Assembly: GCA_002914805.1 (NCBI GenBank) | Contig: JXTB01000227.1 | Coordinates: 478,953 to 542,952 of the forward strand | DNA from: Parasponia andersonii | Taxonomy: Eukaryota > Streptophyta > Magnoliopsida > Rosales > Cannabaceae | Direction of reading: 5' to 3' | DNA: 64,000 nt | Shown: positions 35,216-47,500 of the stretch, in pieces | How positions within the stretch are numbered: the first letter of the stretch is position 1 | Layout of the letters: the number at the start of each line of letters is the position of its first letter | The notes under the pieces: model-generated | Seen by the model: the letters and a program-made list of their open reading frames with translations, nothing else | The model's database searches: none | What the model was told of the DNA's origin: nothing | Made by a program: the position numbers and the translations under genes

Positions 35216-38200
35216 TTTTTACACATACAGTATTACACAAAATATTACTATCAACACTTTGACTGAAATATAATTGATTTATGCTTTTCGATAGTCTAAA
35301 GGTTCTTCCCGGACCAAAGTCTTGGATTTTGATTATTAGCTAGGGTTAAATCAAATATAGGCCACAATTAGTAGTTAAATAACGACAAAAAATAAGCTCA
35401 ATTAAACTAACTAATGGAGATGTACAGGAAACGGGCCGGTTTAAAAAGGAGTACTCGAGTAATGATCCACTGTGACCTGTTTCATGCAAATCCAAGTGTA
35501 CGTGTTTTGTGATCTTATATATGGATACTCGATCGGAATCATCATTAATTTTGAAATGTTAGAGTACTCAGTTTTCAATATGAGAGAGATAGAGAATCGA
35601 ACAGGTGAGCTCCAAGTCAATTTGAGTGTAATTGCAAGTACCCTTTTGGTAGTAAAAATAATAATAACGGACGGACGCAAACAATGATAAAAAGGAAGAA
35701 AGTGGTAGGTTTTGCAAAACAAAGCTTTTTATCACAGGACCAGCCGAGCCGACCATAAAAGAAAAGAAAAAAAAAAGAAAAAGAAGAAATAAAGAAAGGG
35801 AGTTCCATAAAATAACGAGGACAGGAAATATATATATATATATATGTATAAATGTAAGAGTTGGAAATGATGATGAGGTTTTTGGTGATGATGGTGAGTG
35901 GGAAGCAGTGAGGAAGAGAAAAGAGAAAAGAAAAGAATGGAATATTTAGGCTTTGGTGACATGCAAAGGGCGCGCTGCAGTGCATTGCTTCTGTTACTTT
36001 TCACATTAATCATTTTAATATGCATATAGTCGTAATATCCTATGCATGTGTGTGCTTTGATCAAATCAAGCAAAGCGTGCCCTGTCTCACTGTTTGTTCT
36101 GCTATGTCATACACATATATATAGATGGAACCTATATTAACAAAACACTACATCTGTTAATTTATTGGGTTGTTCAGCCTGACTCACTCTCCCCCTAATT
36201 CTTTGTTTATGTATAGTTAAGTAAAATGAAAATTCCAATTCTGCACACATTATGCCATTAAATTCTCATATCAATATTATGCTGATAAGCCAACTAATAT
36301 ATGAAGTTGGGTTTTTCTAGTGCTTTATAGTACTATATGAAAAGTGGTTTGAGCTGTTATACATATATAAGCCCCCAATAATATTTATGTACAGCAGCGC
36401 ATATGATCATGTATGACAAAATTAGTGTGCTAACTTAATCATTAGTTCCAGATTGTATATATATATATATATAGTGTCTATATATAGATAATAATTAATT
36501 TCATTGTAATTAATAGTGTCAATGATGTTTAAAATTTTTCTTTTTATGATCTGTAGGCATGTATGAAAATTGTATTTAAAGAATACTCGATCATCAAGTT
36601 TCCGATATTATTTGTCCTTATGTAATTATTTATAGCTTTAGGTTACCTTTTCTTTTTTAGTCTGGCCCTTTTCATTTCCTATAGACCGTAATGACGTATC
36701 TCTTAATTACAAATGTGCAGCTGAAATTAATGAGTAACAATGGCAAAGAATTAAGAAAACCCTATTGGAGAATTAATATAGGGTTTATTATTTTACTTTT
36801 TTTAGCAGTGGAATATTGGATGTTGTTTACCTTGATTACAATAAGCATTTGTGTGAAGCAATCATGAATTTTTAAAAAATAAAAATAAAAACAGAGAAAA
36901 GTATTGTAAAAATGCAATAATTATAGGGCTCAAGATTAATAAAGTGGATTTTGCTGGGAAAAGGTGCCCATTAATTAGTAATTAGTAGAATTGGGGGGCT
37001 CAAATTAACGGTTGTTATGGAAAAGAGAGGAGAATATTCTCAAGACGTGAGAGGGCTTTGCTTGCGTTGAAAGGGGACATGCAATGCAAGGTGGTAATCC
37101 AAACAAAAGGAATTTATAGAAAGTTGGCCCCCTTTTCACTTTGGAATGATCACACCACATAGCCCACTAAGTGAGAAACTACTCTCAGGATCATATCAGG
37201 CCATATTGCCAAAACTATCCCAACAAGTACCCTACAAATTAAAAGCCTTCTCTCTCTCTCTTCTATCCTCATTTTTATTAACGAAACTATATATATATAT
37301 ATATGTATATATATATGCATACACAGAAACCTCCGTACCTTTCTCTCAAAGATCGGTCCATTTCACAAGATTGCAAATGAATTTGACCGTCTTGTGTTAT
37401 GAATAAGTAGCTAAAGTATTTTCAAACTTGATTTTGACCGACAAAGATTACATATATATATATATATTCAAAGTGGATTATACGTTGATTAATTACTTGT
37501 TCTGATTCCATTTGTAGTGACGAATCTGAATCAAATGTTTTGAAGTAGCATGAGGTTATTTTGTTTTACTTGAATTATATGTTTAAACGAATTTGCTTGT
37601 GAGTTTGACATTAGTCAATGGTCATTATGAAGCTAGCCCCTCAAGACTGTTAGACAGTCTTTTTTTTTTTTGCTCGGACTGGTAACTGGTTAGAGCGTCC
37701 TAGTATATAAACCATTTAATGCGTATGCGAGGCCCATAGAACCATGATCATTTGTATGCATGTGTCCAAATGGGTTCTCACTCCGTAAGTTTAAACTTGC
37801 AGCCTAGCACAAAAGACGTTGCTGCCAAAGCATATAGCTGTATTCTACTAAGTCAGAATATTTTTGAGAACTATATCTTTAAATGATCTCCCGTAACATT
37901 GGAAACCTATAATAATTTGAACGTTTAATGATTCGATAATCTTAGGGAAACTCGTAAAAAAAGTTCTATATATCATCATGGGAGTACGTTTTGTTCTATT
38001 GTGAGTATGAATTTTCTTTCGAAAATTTTGTCTAAAATTATATGAGGGCATCAGTCGATATATAAAAAGCCTTAATATAGCTCTTTCCCAATTAATATAT
38101 ATATATATATACATCGTTGTGTTCTACTGTTCTTTGCCCATTTTAGAAGCTAAGATCCCCAAAAGGGACAAATATTTGCTTGCAGGGGAGGGCGTGTCAA

Positions 38201-39699
38201 CGCTGATTTTCATAAAGCTTATCAATTATGATATGGAGAGGTAGTAACTTGCTATACAGGACACAAAACTGTCCATTTTTCTCTTTGCAAGCTACACGCA
38301 ATGACGTGTACAATGAATTGAAAGAAGTACCACATGAGATTAAACACCCACGATATTAAAGTCAACTGACTAACTCGTTTGGTTTAAAATACGAGAGATG
38401 TGTTCATTGAGTTTAGAATTAAATAGTTCAGTTTTAATAAAATATATATTATTTTGATTTAAATTTATGATAAATAATAATCATTAATTAAGTTGTACTT
38501 TTATTTTAAGGAAAAAAACACACGAGACTTAAAAGAGAATGCCTTTCTGTCTACATTACTAAAATCTAGTTCTATTAACAACTTATTAGCGAAAAACACA
38601 CACAATAATATTTTATAAAGAAATCCTGAAAATAAGCACATAATGAATAAGCAACTACTTATAGGCCATAGCTCTTTCTATCCTTGGGTGAGAAGCTAAT
38701 GAAAGATGAAGATCATCACTTCATATCTATATAGATTATCAACATTTTGTAGTGGCTTGTTTGAGGAGCAAAAGAGCTTACAACGTTTCTACAAAAGATC
38801 ATAGTGTAAATTAATTAATTTATATCTTCAGATCATACTTTTATAATAGATCAGTTTTCATGTTTGGTACGAAGGGCAGAAAAGCACTAAAAGGATCGGA
38901 AGTGCATGATTGATCAATCTAATAAAAATCCATGATTATTAATGCGCGCCATTAGCCAAAATATGGCAGACTAGGTCTTTTCAGGGACTAATCATGCATT
39001 TTCCATCATGTATACTTATATACACACATATATAATATATAGTATATGTGAATGGAGACTTGGAGTGAGTGCAAAGATGTGCAGGTCAATAAAGTTGTAG
39101 ATTTATTTTTTTCAAAATGAAAATAGATCAACAATATTAGGTTGATATTTCTGTTTAATTTCCCCAAATTACGAATCTGGCGCTTTTTAAACAGTGTGTT
39201 GGATCGAGACAATTGCTAGCTATGAAGGCTAGGAATAAGTACATAAGTCATAGGTCTGCAGTACTTAATTTCGCAAACATATATAGGCTTAATTCGTAGT
39301 TACAAACTTACTATTAATAAGAGAGATTAAATTAAGGAGCCAGAATTCTTCAGCCATTGCACATTGAAAATCAGAAGAAAACCTCGAGAATATTGGACCA
39401 GGCTCGCCTCGGCCCTGGCCCCCTTTTTCATTGAGGAGAATATTTTAACATATGACAAGTATTACTTATATGCATTATTCCCGAGTTGTAACAACAAACC
39501 AAAAGGGAGGGATTTCTACTTGAGTGTTGTTCTGCAAAGTAGGCAGGGGGTGATGTGTTGACTAGACTTGACGGGGCTCTGAAATTGGTAGATTTATGTA
39601 TGTAAAATAGAATGAATATATATTATCTTGTATTATATATTAGTGACACAGAAAAGTAGTCACATGCATTCAAAGCCCAAATCCTCATATTCATATATG

Positions 39700-39734
<35 letters not shown>

Positions 39735-40210
39735 ATACCACAAAACCTGACAAAGTCCTGCAAATACGCCATGCACCCTTTCTCTATGCCTCTCTCGGTT
39801 TCAACGAAATGAATTATCCTTTCACAATCACATGCATGGACTGACATTGCCACTCATTATACCACATGCTCATGCAAACACCACCAAACCCACATCCCCT
39901 TCTCTGCTACCTCCTCTACTCTATGTTGTATCCACAACCTAAAATAAGTTACTTTAATCTATGTATACTCCACTACGTAATTAGTCCAAAACAGATTAAT
40001 ACGACTAGCTAGCTAGTACAACAAAACAAAAATCCTCCCTAGCTATTATTAATTTCTTAGTATGTACATATATTGAGGAATGATCTATATGCCATTATGA
40101 TGGCATTGATGATGGCACTATGACGATATATATTAATATAAAGCCAGAACCACTTTCTTTTTTCTGCATTCTTTATTCTTACGAGTTATTGTTATTATTA
40201 TTTTTTGGGT

Positions 40211-40250
<40 letters not shown>

Positions 40251-42219
40251 GACTTTGATGTTCAATTACATAATGTTCAATTACATAGCGGCTCCAACCA
40301 TTTAGTGGTGGGGGGCGGAAGCAAGGTGACGTGCAAAATCCCACTTTCTTCAATGGGAACATGCACATTGCAAAGCAATCATAATTTTGGTCCCACTTTA
40401 GTACGCTATTGAATCAAAATCCAATGGACTCTAATGCATGAAAATCATCTCTCTTTTCTCTCTCTATCCATTCCTCCCTCAAAGTCATGAGAGCATCCCA
40501 TGCATGATTATTACGTATACATCAGAATATCATGCTTTCATATTTTTTTGCTTTTTCCTTTTCCCATTACCATTCAAAACAGAAAAGTTTTCGTTTAAAA
40601 AAAAAAAAAAGAAAAATTTTCTAGACATAATGGGGTTAGGCTAATTAAGTTTTCTTCCCCTTTTCACTGTATCCCCTTTTGGGGCTGATCAGTTTAACTT
40701 TTCTTCTTATCTTGGCCAATTCCGCTAGTGGTCGGTGGTCCTTATAACGTTTTGCGTTACTATTAACCCCATATATGTACATACATATGTCCGGCCATGC
40801 ATCATGTTTTGTCCCCCCAAAAATTTAATTGGACTCGCTTACTTAGCCTCCTAGATAGTTAATTAGTAATTATAGAAAGAGGAAAAGATATTAGAAAGGG
40901 AAATGAGTGGGCCGGGGTGCCCGGTGCAACTCCAAATTAAGAATCTTGAGGATGAAATTTTTTGGTAGAAAGCTATCGCCATCAAAGGCCTTTGCTTTCA
41001 TGCTTTTATTCAAAGCTAATTAAGTCATTCCATGCCCATGCACTGTCACAACTCACAAGAGGCCAAGCCTCTCACCTCAGATATACACATTAATTGAGAC
41101 TTGAGTGAATCCTAAATTTCTCTATACTTTACATTGGACGTATTATAAATCCAAAAACATTAATGCATCGCCTTTGCCCTTTGTTGAAAAAGCACATCAA
41201 TTAATGTAGTACCGGATTTAGATCTTATGATAGCTATAATGAAGAAATTACGGAGAGAGAGAGTGAAAAGATGTAGCAAGGGAACAAGGTGAAGTCAAGG
41301 CATGCTGCATGGGAAAATGTAATTAAACATAGAGGCCTAAAAATATCTATGTGCTTTTTCTGTTGTTTTCCCGCTATTAGGGCCTCATAATTAAATATGT
41401 AAATTTGCGAGTACGGCGTTTCTTAAATGTGTGGAAATTGTCTATTGGGTTCCATCAAAATTTGTGAGGCGCTCAAATTCAAAAAAAAAAAAAATGATGA
41501 TACAATATTATATGATCTCTTGACATAAGGACTTGTGTATTAATTTGTACCGGCTATATATAATCTGAGCTCTATGATATAGAGATGTACTAGTGATTGA
41601 CTCTTTGAAAAGTCCCCTTGATTTTTGAAAGAGAGAATAGAGAGACCATGTTTGATGGGCTGGAAAGAAAATGCTCAGCTTTTCAGGAAGGGAGGCTGCC
41701 AAAAACAGCCACCATTTTGTCCAATTTTTATTTTTAAAGTCACATGTTGCCAAGTTTTTAACTATATATAACTGCATCGGAACATAGAATTCAAAACCAA
41801 GGAAATCAAAATTAAATAATGTTACATAAATGGGTTGGGTAAGAGAGAGAAATTAAAGGATATAATTTGACAAATGAGAGACCGTACAGTTTGTGAAGGG
41901 AGGGTGGGAGGCACATGGGTTTTACTAGGATCGAATGTCATAGGAGGGCAAATTAAAGCCCACGTCGCTCTGTTGTTTGTTTCGATTCTCGGGTTGTGGG
42001 GAAACACCATCATGCATGCCAAAGTCTCTATTTATTTGTTTATAATTACCTATAAATAACTCACTCCAATCTCCTTTTATTATATTTAATCTTTATACAT
42101 ATATAATATATGCTCTTGACAGATAATCTCATCATGCCCGCCCACTTTCCCTTTTCTCATTTTCAGCCATCTCTTAATTAATCAACTACCGTAAGTTTGC
42201 TTGTAACATTATAAAATAT
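35216..42219. other. Long intergenic region upstream of the LAX2-like gene
   Basis: No convincing gene. It has (TA)n microsatellites at about 37288-37310, 39705-39731 and 40215-40247. Several 100-200-bp patches are less AT-rich and free of obvious repeats (about 37020-37140, 40300-40480, 40900-41060, 41870-42010); they may be conserved regulatory DNA of the downstream developmental gene. The ORFs here are short and AT-driven. Confidence 0.45.
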
Positions 42220-43112
42220 AGAGTTAATGGCACAGTTGGTCTCCATTTATTACCATTTTAGTTCGTTGCTCTTCGCTTTTTTTTTTTTTAATGGCATTTA
42301 AGTACTACTAGATGTTTTTTTTTTTTTTTTACTATTAGTCTTTTAGCCATTTAGAATTCTGTTAAAATTAATTTGAATAAGAGAAATTTTGTATTATTAA
42401 TTTTAATTTTCAATTACTTAATAATTTAGATTTTTTATATTTAGATTTTTTATTAATAAATTTGCATCGGTTAATCTTTTGAAAAATTAAAATTTTTAAA
42501 AATTAATTTTTCGAAAGATTGACAAATACAATTACATAACAAAATGAATATTTAATGGAAAATTATAAAAAATTTTAGACTTATTTACTGTAGATAATTA
42601 ATTTATTTTTTAGAATAACTATTTATAATTATATAAACATTTAATGGATACAATAAATTTTTAGTCAAATTTGACTAGTGTAAAAACGTGTATGTGAAAT
42701 TGTTTTAGTTCTAAAAATAGTAAGATAATTATTTTTTGTTTGTAAAGTCACTATAGTTTGACATCAACTAAGGTTTATTAGTATAATTTTTTTTTTGAAT
42801 ATGGTTTTTAAATGAACAGTTTGTTTTATATACGTTTTTTAATTTTAATTTTTTAAAAGATTGACAGATGTAATATTGTTAATCTGAAATATGAATTAAA
42901 AAACAAAAATTAGTGATCAAATTATTAAAAAATTAAAAAATCGAGATTAATGATGTAACATTTCTCTTATTCAAATAAATTTTAATGGAATTTTGGATGA
43001 AACATACTAAAAAGATCAAGAGTGCCAAAAAAAAAAATGTTTAGTACTTAAATGCCACGAAAACTAGGATGAGGACTAATATGCCAAAGTGATAAATAAG
43101 ACCATTAATCCT
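42220..43112. mobile_element. Foldback or MITE-like element with long inverted repeats
   Basis: The left end (GAGTTAATGGCA..., about 42221 to 42410) and the right end read inverted (GGATTAATGGTC..., 43112 back to about 42920) match over roughly 190 bases with small differences. Both include GTGGCATTTAAGTACTA-like, T-run, and TTTGAATAAGAGAAAT segments in the same order. The middle (42410-42920) is AT-rich and non-coding. The long inverted repeats suggest a non-autonomous Mutator-like or foldback transposon. Terminal bases are approximate and I could not confirm a target duplication. Confidence 0.65.
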
Positions 43113-44144
43113 AAAATATATGTAACTTAACTAATTAAACTAATCTACACTAAACAAAGCAAGCCCTTGTCATAAACATATACAATTAAATCAAGGTTTA
43201 ATTAATTATAACAAAAGAATGATATATTTATCATTGCAATTAATATCAATCAATAATTGTCGTTTTTCTTTTAACTTGGACTACCAATAAAATTCGTTAC
43301 TTTTATTTCGTGTTACAATTGCTTTCGTTGAGATGAAAACCGACTAATGTAGACTTTGACAGGCGAATTCTGATAAAGGCACTATATAAGTGTTGTATAA
43401 AAGAAAACCTTAATTTATCTTAATAGGCTTCGTCTGTGCATGGGACAGCTGGTCTGTCTGGTCTGCGCTCTTCTAAATATATAAGTGGTATTATGTTATT
43501 TTCAAGTGTATAAATCACCAGTACTTCAAGAACATGATATGACCAAAATGTGAAATCAGCTACTAATAAATGATTGTATGAAATGTGGAAAATATTCAAT
43601 ATATATATGTCTTTACATTAATACAATGTACTTTGGATCTAGCTTGTTAATTCTCTGTATATATAAGTTGTAGAGAAATGTTCAAAATGACAAATTCTGT
43701 TTTTTCACTAACACATATTTTAAAGGGAATTAATAAGTACGACTAGGCCAGGGCGCTTATATATAGGCTATAATATATATATTTATATGGTCTAAATCCA
43801 GCACAAGTCTATAAAGCTTAAAAGGACCTTTTAGAAATATTCCAAAAAGAGATAGCCTTTATTGTCATTTTGTCTTCTTAACATATGCCCTAAAGCTGTT
43901 AGCTGAACGGAGCTTAGCTTCGATATATTTTACCAATAGAAAGCAGGTGGAACATATTTTTCGTCTTAATAAAGTCAAAAAAATATTACTCTTGGACCTG
44001 CTTAAGAGAATATGTATATAACATTAAAATATATAATACATATACATATTTTATATAACTGACTGATCGACCACCATATATTTCTCTCTCTCACATCTGT
44101 GTAACTATTTCATATCACCACAAGCTTCCAAAGAAAGAGAATTA
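43113..44144 (+). promoter_or_regulatory. Proximal upstream region of the LAX2-like gene
   Basis: AT-rich non-coding DNA. A TATA-like CATATATTTCTCTCTCTCAC at about 44077-44096 is followed by a CT-rich stretch of the kind found at plant transcription starts, so the mRNA may begin near 44100. This is inferred from position only. Confidence 0.35.
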
Positions 44145-44350
44145 ATGGAAAGTGAGATTTGCAAGGTTTATTCTCCAGCTGCTTGTCTTCTGATCATATT
44201 TCTAGGATGAAACACCTAACAAAAAGCCTTATCTGTACGAAGCCGTTAATGGGTGTCTCTCTCTTCTTCTTCTTCCTCGATTCCATTAATATTATTATCC
44301 CCAAACGTTCCTATGGCCCCATTAACAACCAGTCATCCCTCTTATTATAA
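44145..44350 (+). other. Upstream ORFs 1 and 2 in the LAX2-like leader
   Basis: If transcription starts near 44100, the leader holds an ORF of 21 codons at 44145-44210 (MESEICKVYSPAACLL...) and one of 47 codons at 44207-44350. A third, 44313-44444, is in another frame. I recognise none of the peptides. They would be expected to lower translation of the main frame if they are in the mRNA. Confidence 0.35.
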
Positions 44351-44409
44351 ACACCAAGTACTGATCCTGAATATTGAGGTTCAATATCAACGACGTCTTT
44401 CTTCAATCC

Positions 44410-44517
44410 ATGGCGCCTCAACCTCAGATCAAGCTGCTCTATAAGGCCCTCATCAAGCAGATAAACGGTGATCGTCATCCAAACTGGCGGTTCCGGTTCC
44501 CGGTTTCTCAGCTGTGA
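44410..44517 (+). promoter_or_regulatory. 35-codon upstream ORF ending two bases before the LAX2-like start codon
   Basis: ATG at 44410, TGA at 44515-44517; the main ATG is at 44520. The peptide begins MAPQPQIKLLYKALIKQ and ends WRFRFPVSQL. Its composition is balanced and basic, unlike AT-driven chance ORFs nearby, which hints at selection on the peptide. A ribosome terminating here sits on the main start codon, so termination or stalling could directly control main-frame initiation. This is inference; conservation has not been tested. Confidence 0.5.
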
Positions 44518-44519
44518 CC

Positions 44520-47500
44520 ATGGTTCCTGTTCAAAACCTGTCCAAACAACAACAACTTCATCATCAATACGGCCAATATCATCATCAAAATAATCTTGTT
44601 CTTCTTCTTGATCATCACAAGGGTAGTACTACTACAACAGATATAACTACTTATTATGGTACTAATTACAAAAAGTATACAACAACAACAGCAGCAGCGG
44701 AAGAGTGTTTCGCTACTCTTATGATGAGCCGAGGCGCAGAAGGGTATGAGAACTATAGTACAACTGAATCTTGTTTAGGATCTGACCTTGTGGTTGGTCC
44801 AATGGCCGAAGATGAGTCCAGAACTAACAGCCTTAACGAAGCCGGTTCCAGTTCGAAAGACAACGCTCAAGACGAAATCAGAAACCAAGACCAAGACCAT
44901 GAACAAGGCCACGACCACGCCTGGCTTCAATTGAGTATAGGCGGCCATACGGGCCCTGGAAGCCATAGCCATGTTGAAAACAAGAATCATCAAAATCATC
45001 AGCATCAGATATTAGCTGAACAAGCGGCGAGAAGGGGGTCTGGATTAATGATTGAGCTTGATCTATTACCCGGTGGGAGTAGAAGTAGTACTAGTTCGAG
45101 GCAGCAAGCAGTGGCAGCGGCGGCGGCCAGGTCAAGTACAGGTCCTACGTTTCAATTAGGGCCTCATGAAAGTGCAAGAGGCGCCGCAGCGGTTACAAGT
45201 TTTGGGAGTGCGACTAATAATAATAACAACAATTTTAGTACTACATCGTTAATGTATTTTCAACACCCGGGAGGTACTAGTACGAGTACGAGTACTAGTT
45301 CCAACTTTCCTCCTCATCCTCATCATCATCTTAACTGGGCGTTTAGGCCTAATTTAATTCATCCCTCGCAAAATCTTAGTAATCTTATTATGGCTCCTTC
45401 TACCTCTTTCTCTTCGTCATGTTCGTCTTCGTTGATGATGCCCCAACTGGCCGCGGGGTCCTCCTATTTTGGTCACCACCAGTTTCATCATCAGCTCCAA
45501 CCGCCGCCGGTTGAGTCCGCTGCTGCCGGTCCCAGCGGCCTAGATTTCAGAGTCGTTAATCCTCCTCGAAGACCCCAATCCGGCATTTGGTTTACGCTTC
45601 AAGCTTCACAAAATCAGTAAGTGCAACAACGCACGCGCCTGGTTGACGCTTAATTTGTAAATTACTTCATATACTTTTCTTTCTTATTTGCTTTTATTTT
45701 TTTAGAAAAAACTGAGCTTTGTATATGTCAATGTAGAGCCAAGGAGCCGTTCTTGCCTCAGATATCTAAGAGCTTTCTCAGAATCAGGTAAGTCGTATTC
45801 CTTTAATTTTGTTGACATAGCTAGCTTTGTTTTTTCTCTTTCTTTTCTTTTTTTTTGGTTATCTATTAGTTTTAATTAGATGAGTTCGGTCATCGTAGGA
45901 GCTAGCAGACTTAATTAGGCGCGTGTGGACATAATTAGATAGATAGAAGTTTCGTTTTCCTCCTGAATAAATTTTCGTTCAAAACTCAGGGACGGAAGGA
46001 TGACAGTTCGATTGATAATAAAGTATCTGGTCAATAAGCTGAGACTGGATAGCGAATCAGAGGTATGTATAACAAAATACTTGGACTTTTTCTTAGTTTT
46101 AGAAGTTGGTTGATTAATTGGTTATATGTATATGTTATACCGAGTAGTAATATTGCTTCCCATCAAATTATTTTTTCTCTTTCTGTTTTGTTTTGCATTT
46201 CGTGTCTGACTTGATTAAGATCAACAAAGACAAAACAAGGCTACAAAGTAATGAAAACCCAAAAAGAGAAACCATATCCTAGTGTTTTCATCACGTAATT
46301 TAGTTACATGAATATGGACATGGTTGGTGTTAGAAATATGACAGAAACGGCAGAACTAAAAATGGGCTTTTCCCTAGCTATATTGCTATTTGTTTCTTAT
46401 GATAAAATCATTTTTAGGTGGTGAGTATACTTCTAGGTTGTCAGCTTCGATCTCTACTTCTTGTACTGTTAACCTTTTTTGTTCACACAAGCTTGTGTCT
46501 AAATCCAGGAAATATATCTCGCTAGTCATTACCGTTTCATGTTTAATTAGTTAGATATAATATACATATTGGACATTTTTTGTGGTGGTGTGATGTGCTA
46601 AAGATGAAGCTGAGAAATATGGCAATAAACTACGAAAACTACCTACCACACTTTTTGCTCAAACCCCATTAAAAATTATAAAAAGAAAAGGTGAAACTAA
46701 TGGCTTATAAACTTTGAATAACATAGATATATGTATATGTATATATATATATATATGTACTATTCTAGGTACCAAATGATTATATATAATTAAAAAAAAA
46801 AGTTTTGAATTTTGATGATATATATTCTTCAAACACATGCACCAATACATATTATGGAATTAAGGAGTTAAAACCGCGCAAACCCAAAATTAAACAAAAG
46901 GTTGAAAAAATAGATCATTAAATCAAACTTATTTTTACTCAAATAATTAACGTTGTCAAAAGAAATTAAATTTAAAGACAACAAAAATTAATGGAAAAAA
47001 GGAAATTGGAAATTAATGCTATAGTTGGAGTAGTAACTACTACTTCGAACTTAAGCAGCTGGCACTATCATATTTCGGTGTGCGCGGGCAGTTTGTTAAT
47101 TAGATGTAAACCTAAAACATATATACCCCTTGCTATACACATGACTCGCAGGCCTGCATTAAAATTAACCTCCACAATCCAAGTACTCTATTCTTATGAA
47201 GTTATTTAGATTACATGCATATGCATATATAGAAAATACAGATTGCTTTATATATATATATACATTTGTTTATATGTATATGTATAGAGAACAATATATA
47301 GTTAGGAAGAAGAGCGAACTGTAGCTAGGTTGTAGCATTAGGAATGCCTGTGTTGATAATCACTAGCGTTACTTTCTAGCAACAGCAAATCAGAAAGAAA
47401 ATATTCCTCTCTTTTATTCTTTGAGAGGAATGAAATGAATGGCGTCCTTTTTCAGGAATGTCTGAGTTGTAATAGAGTTTATTTATTTGTCTGTTAATTT

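Noticed and set aside
35617..36073. Minus-strand ORFs of 113-122 codons
   Set aside because: Phe/Ser/Tyr/Ile-rich translations of GA-rich and TA-repeat DNA; no domain.
37670..37790. tRNA- or SINE-like stretch (GGTAACTGGTTAGAGCG, later GGGTTCTCACTCC)
   Set aside because: The two boxes are about 80 bp apart, no tRNA fold can be drawn, and no poly(A) tail or target duplication is evident.
44514..44519. Earlier start for the LAX2-like protein at 44514
   Set aside because: The codon there is GTG, not ATG; the family-like MVP start is the ATG at 44520.
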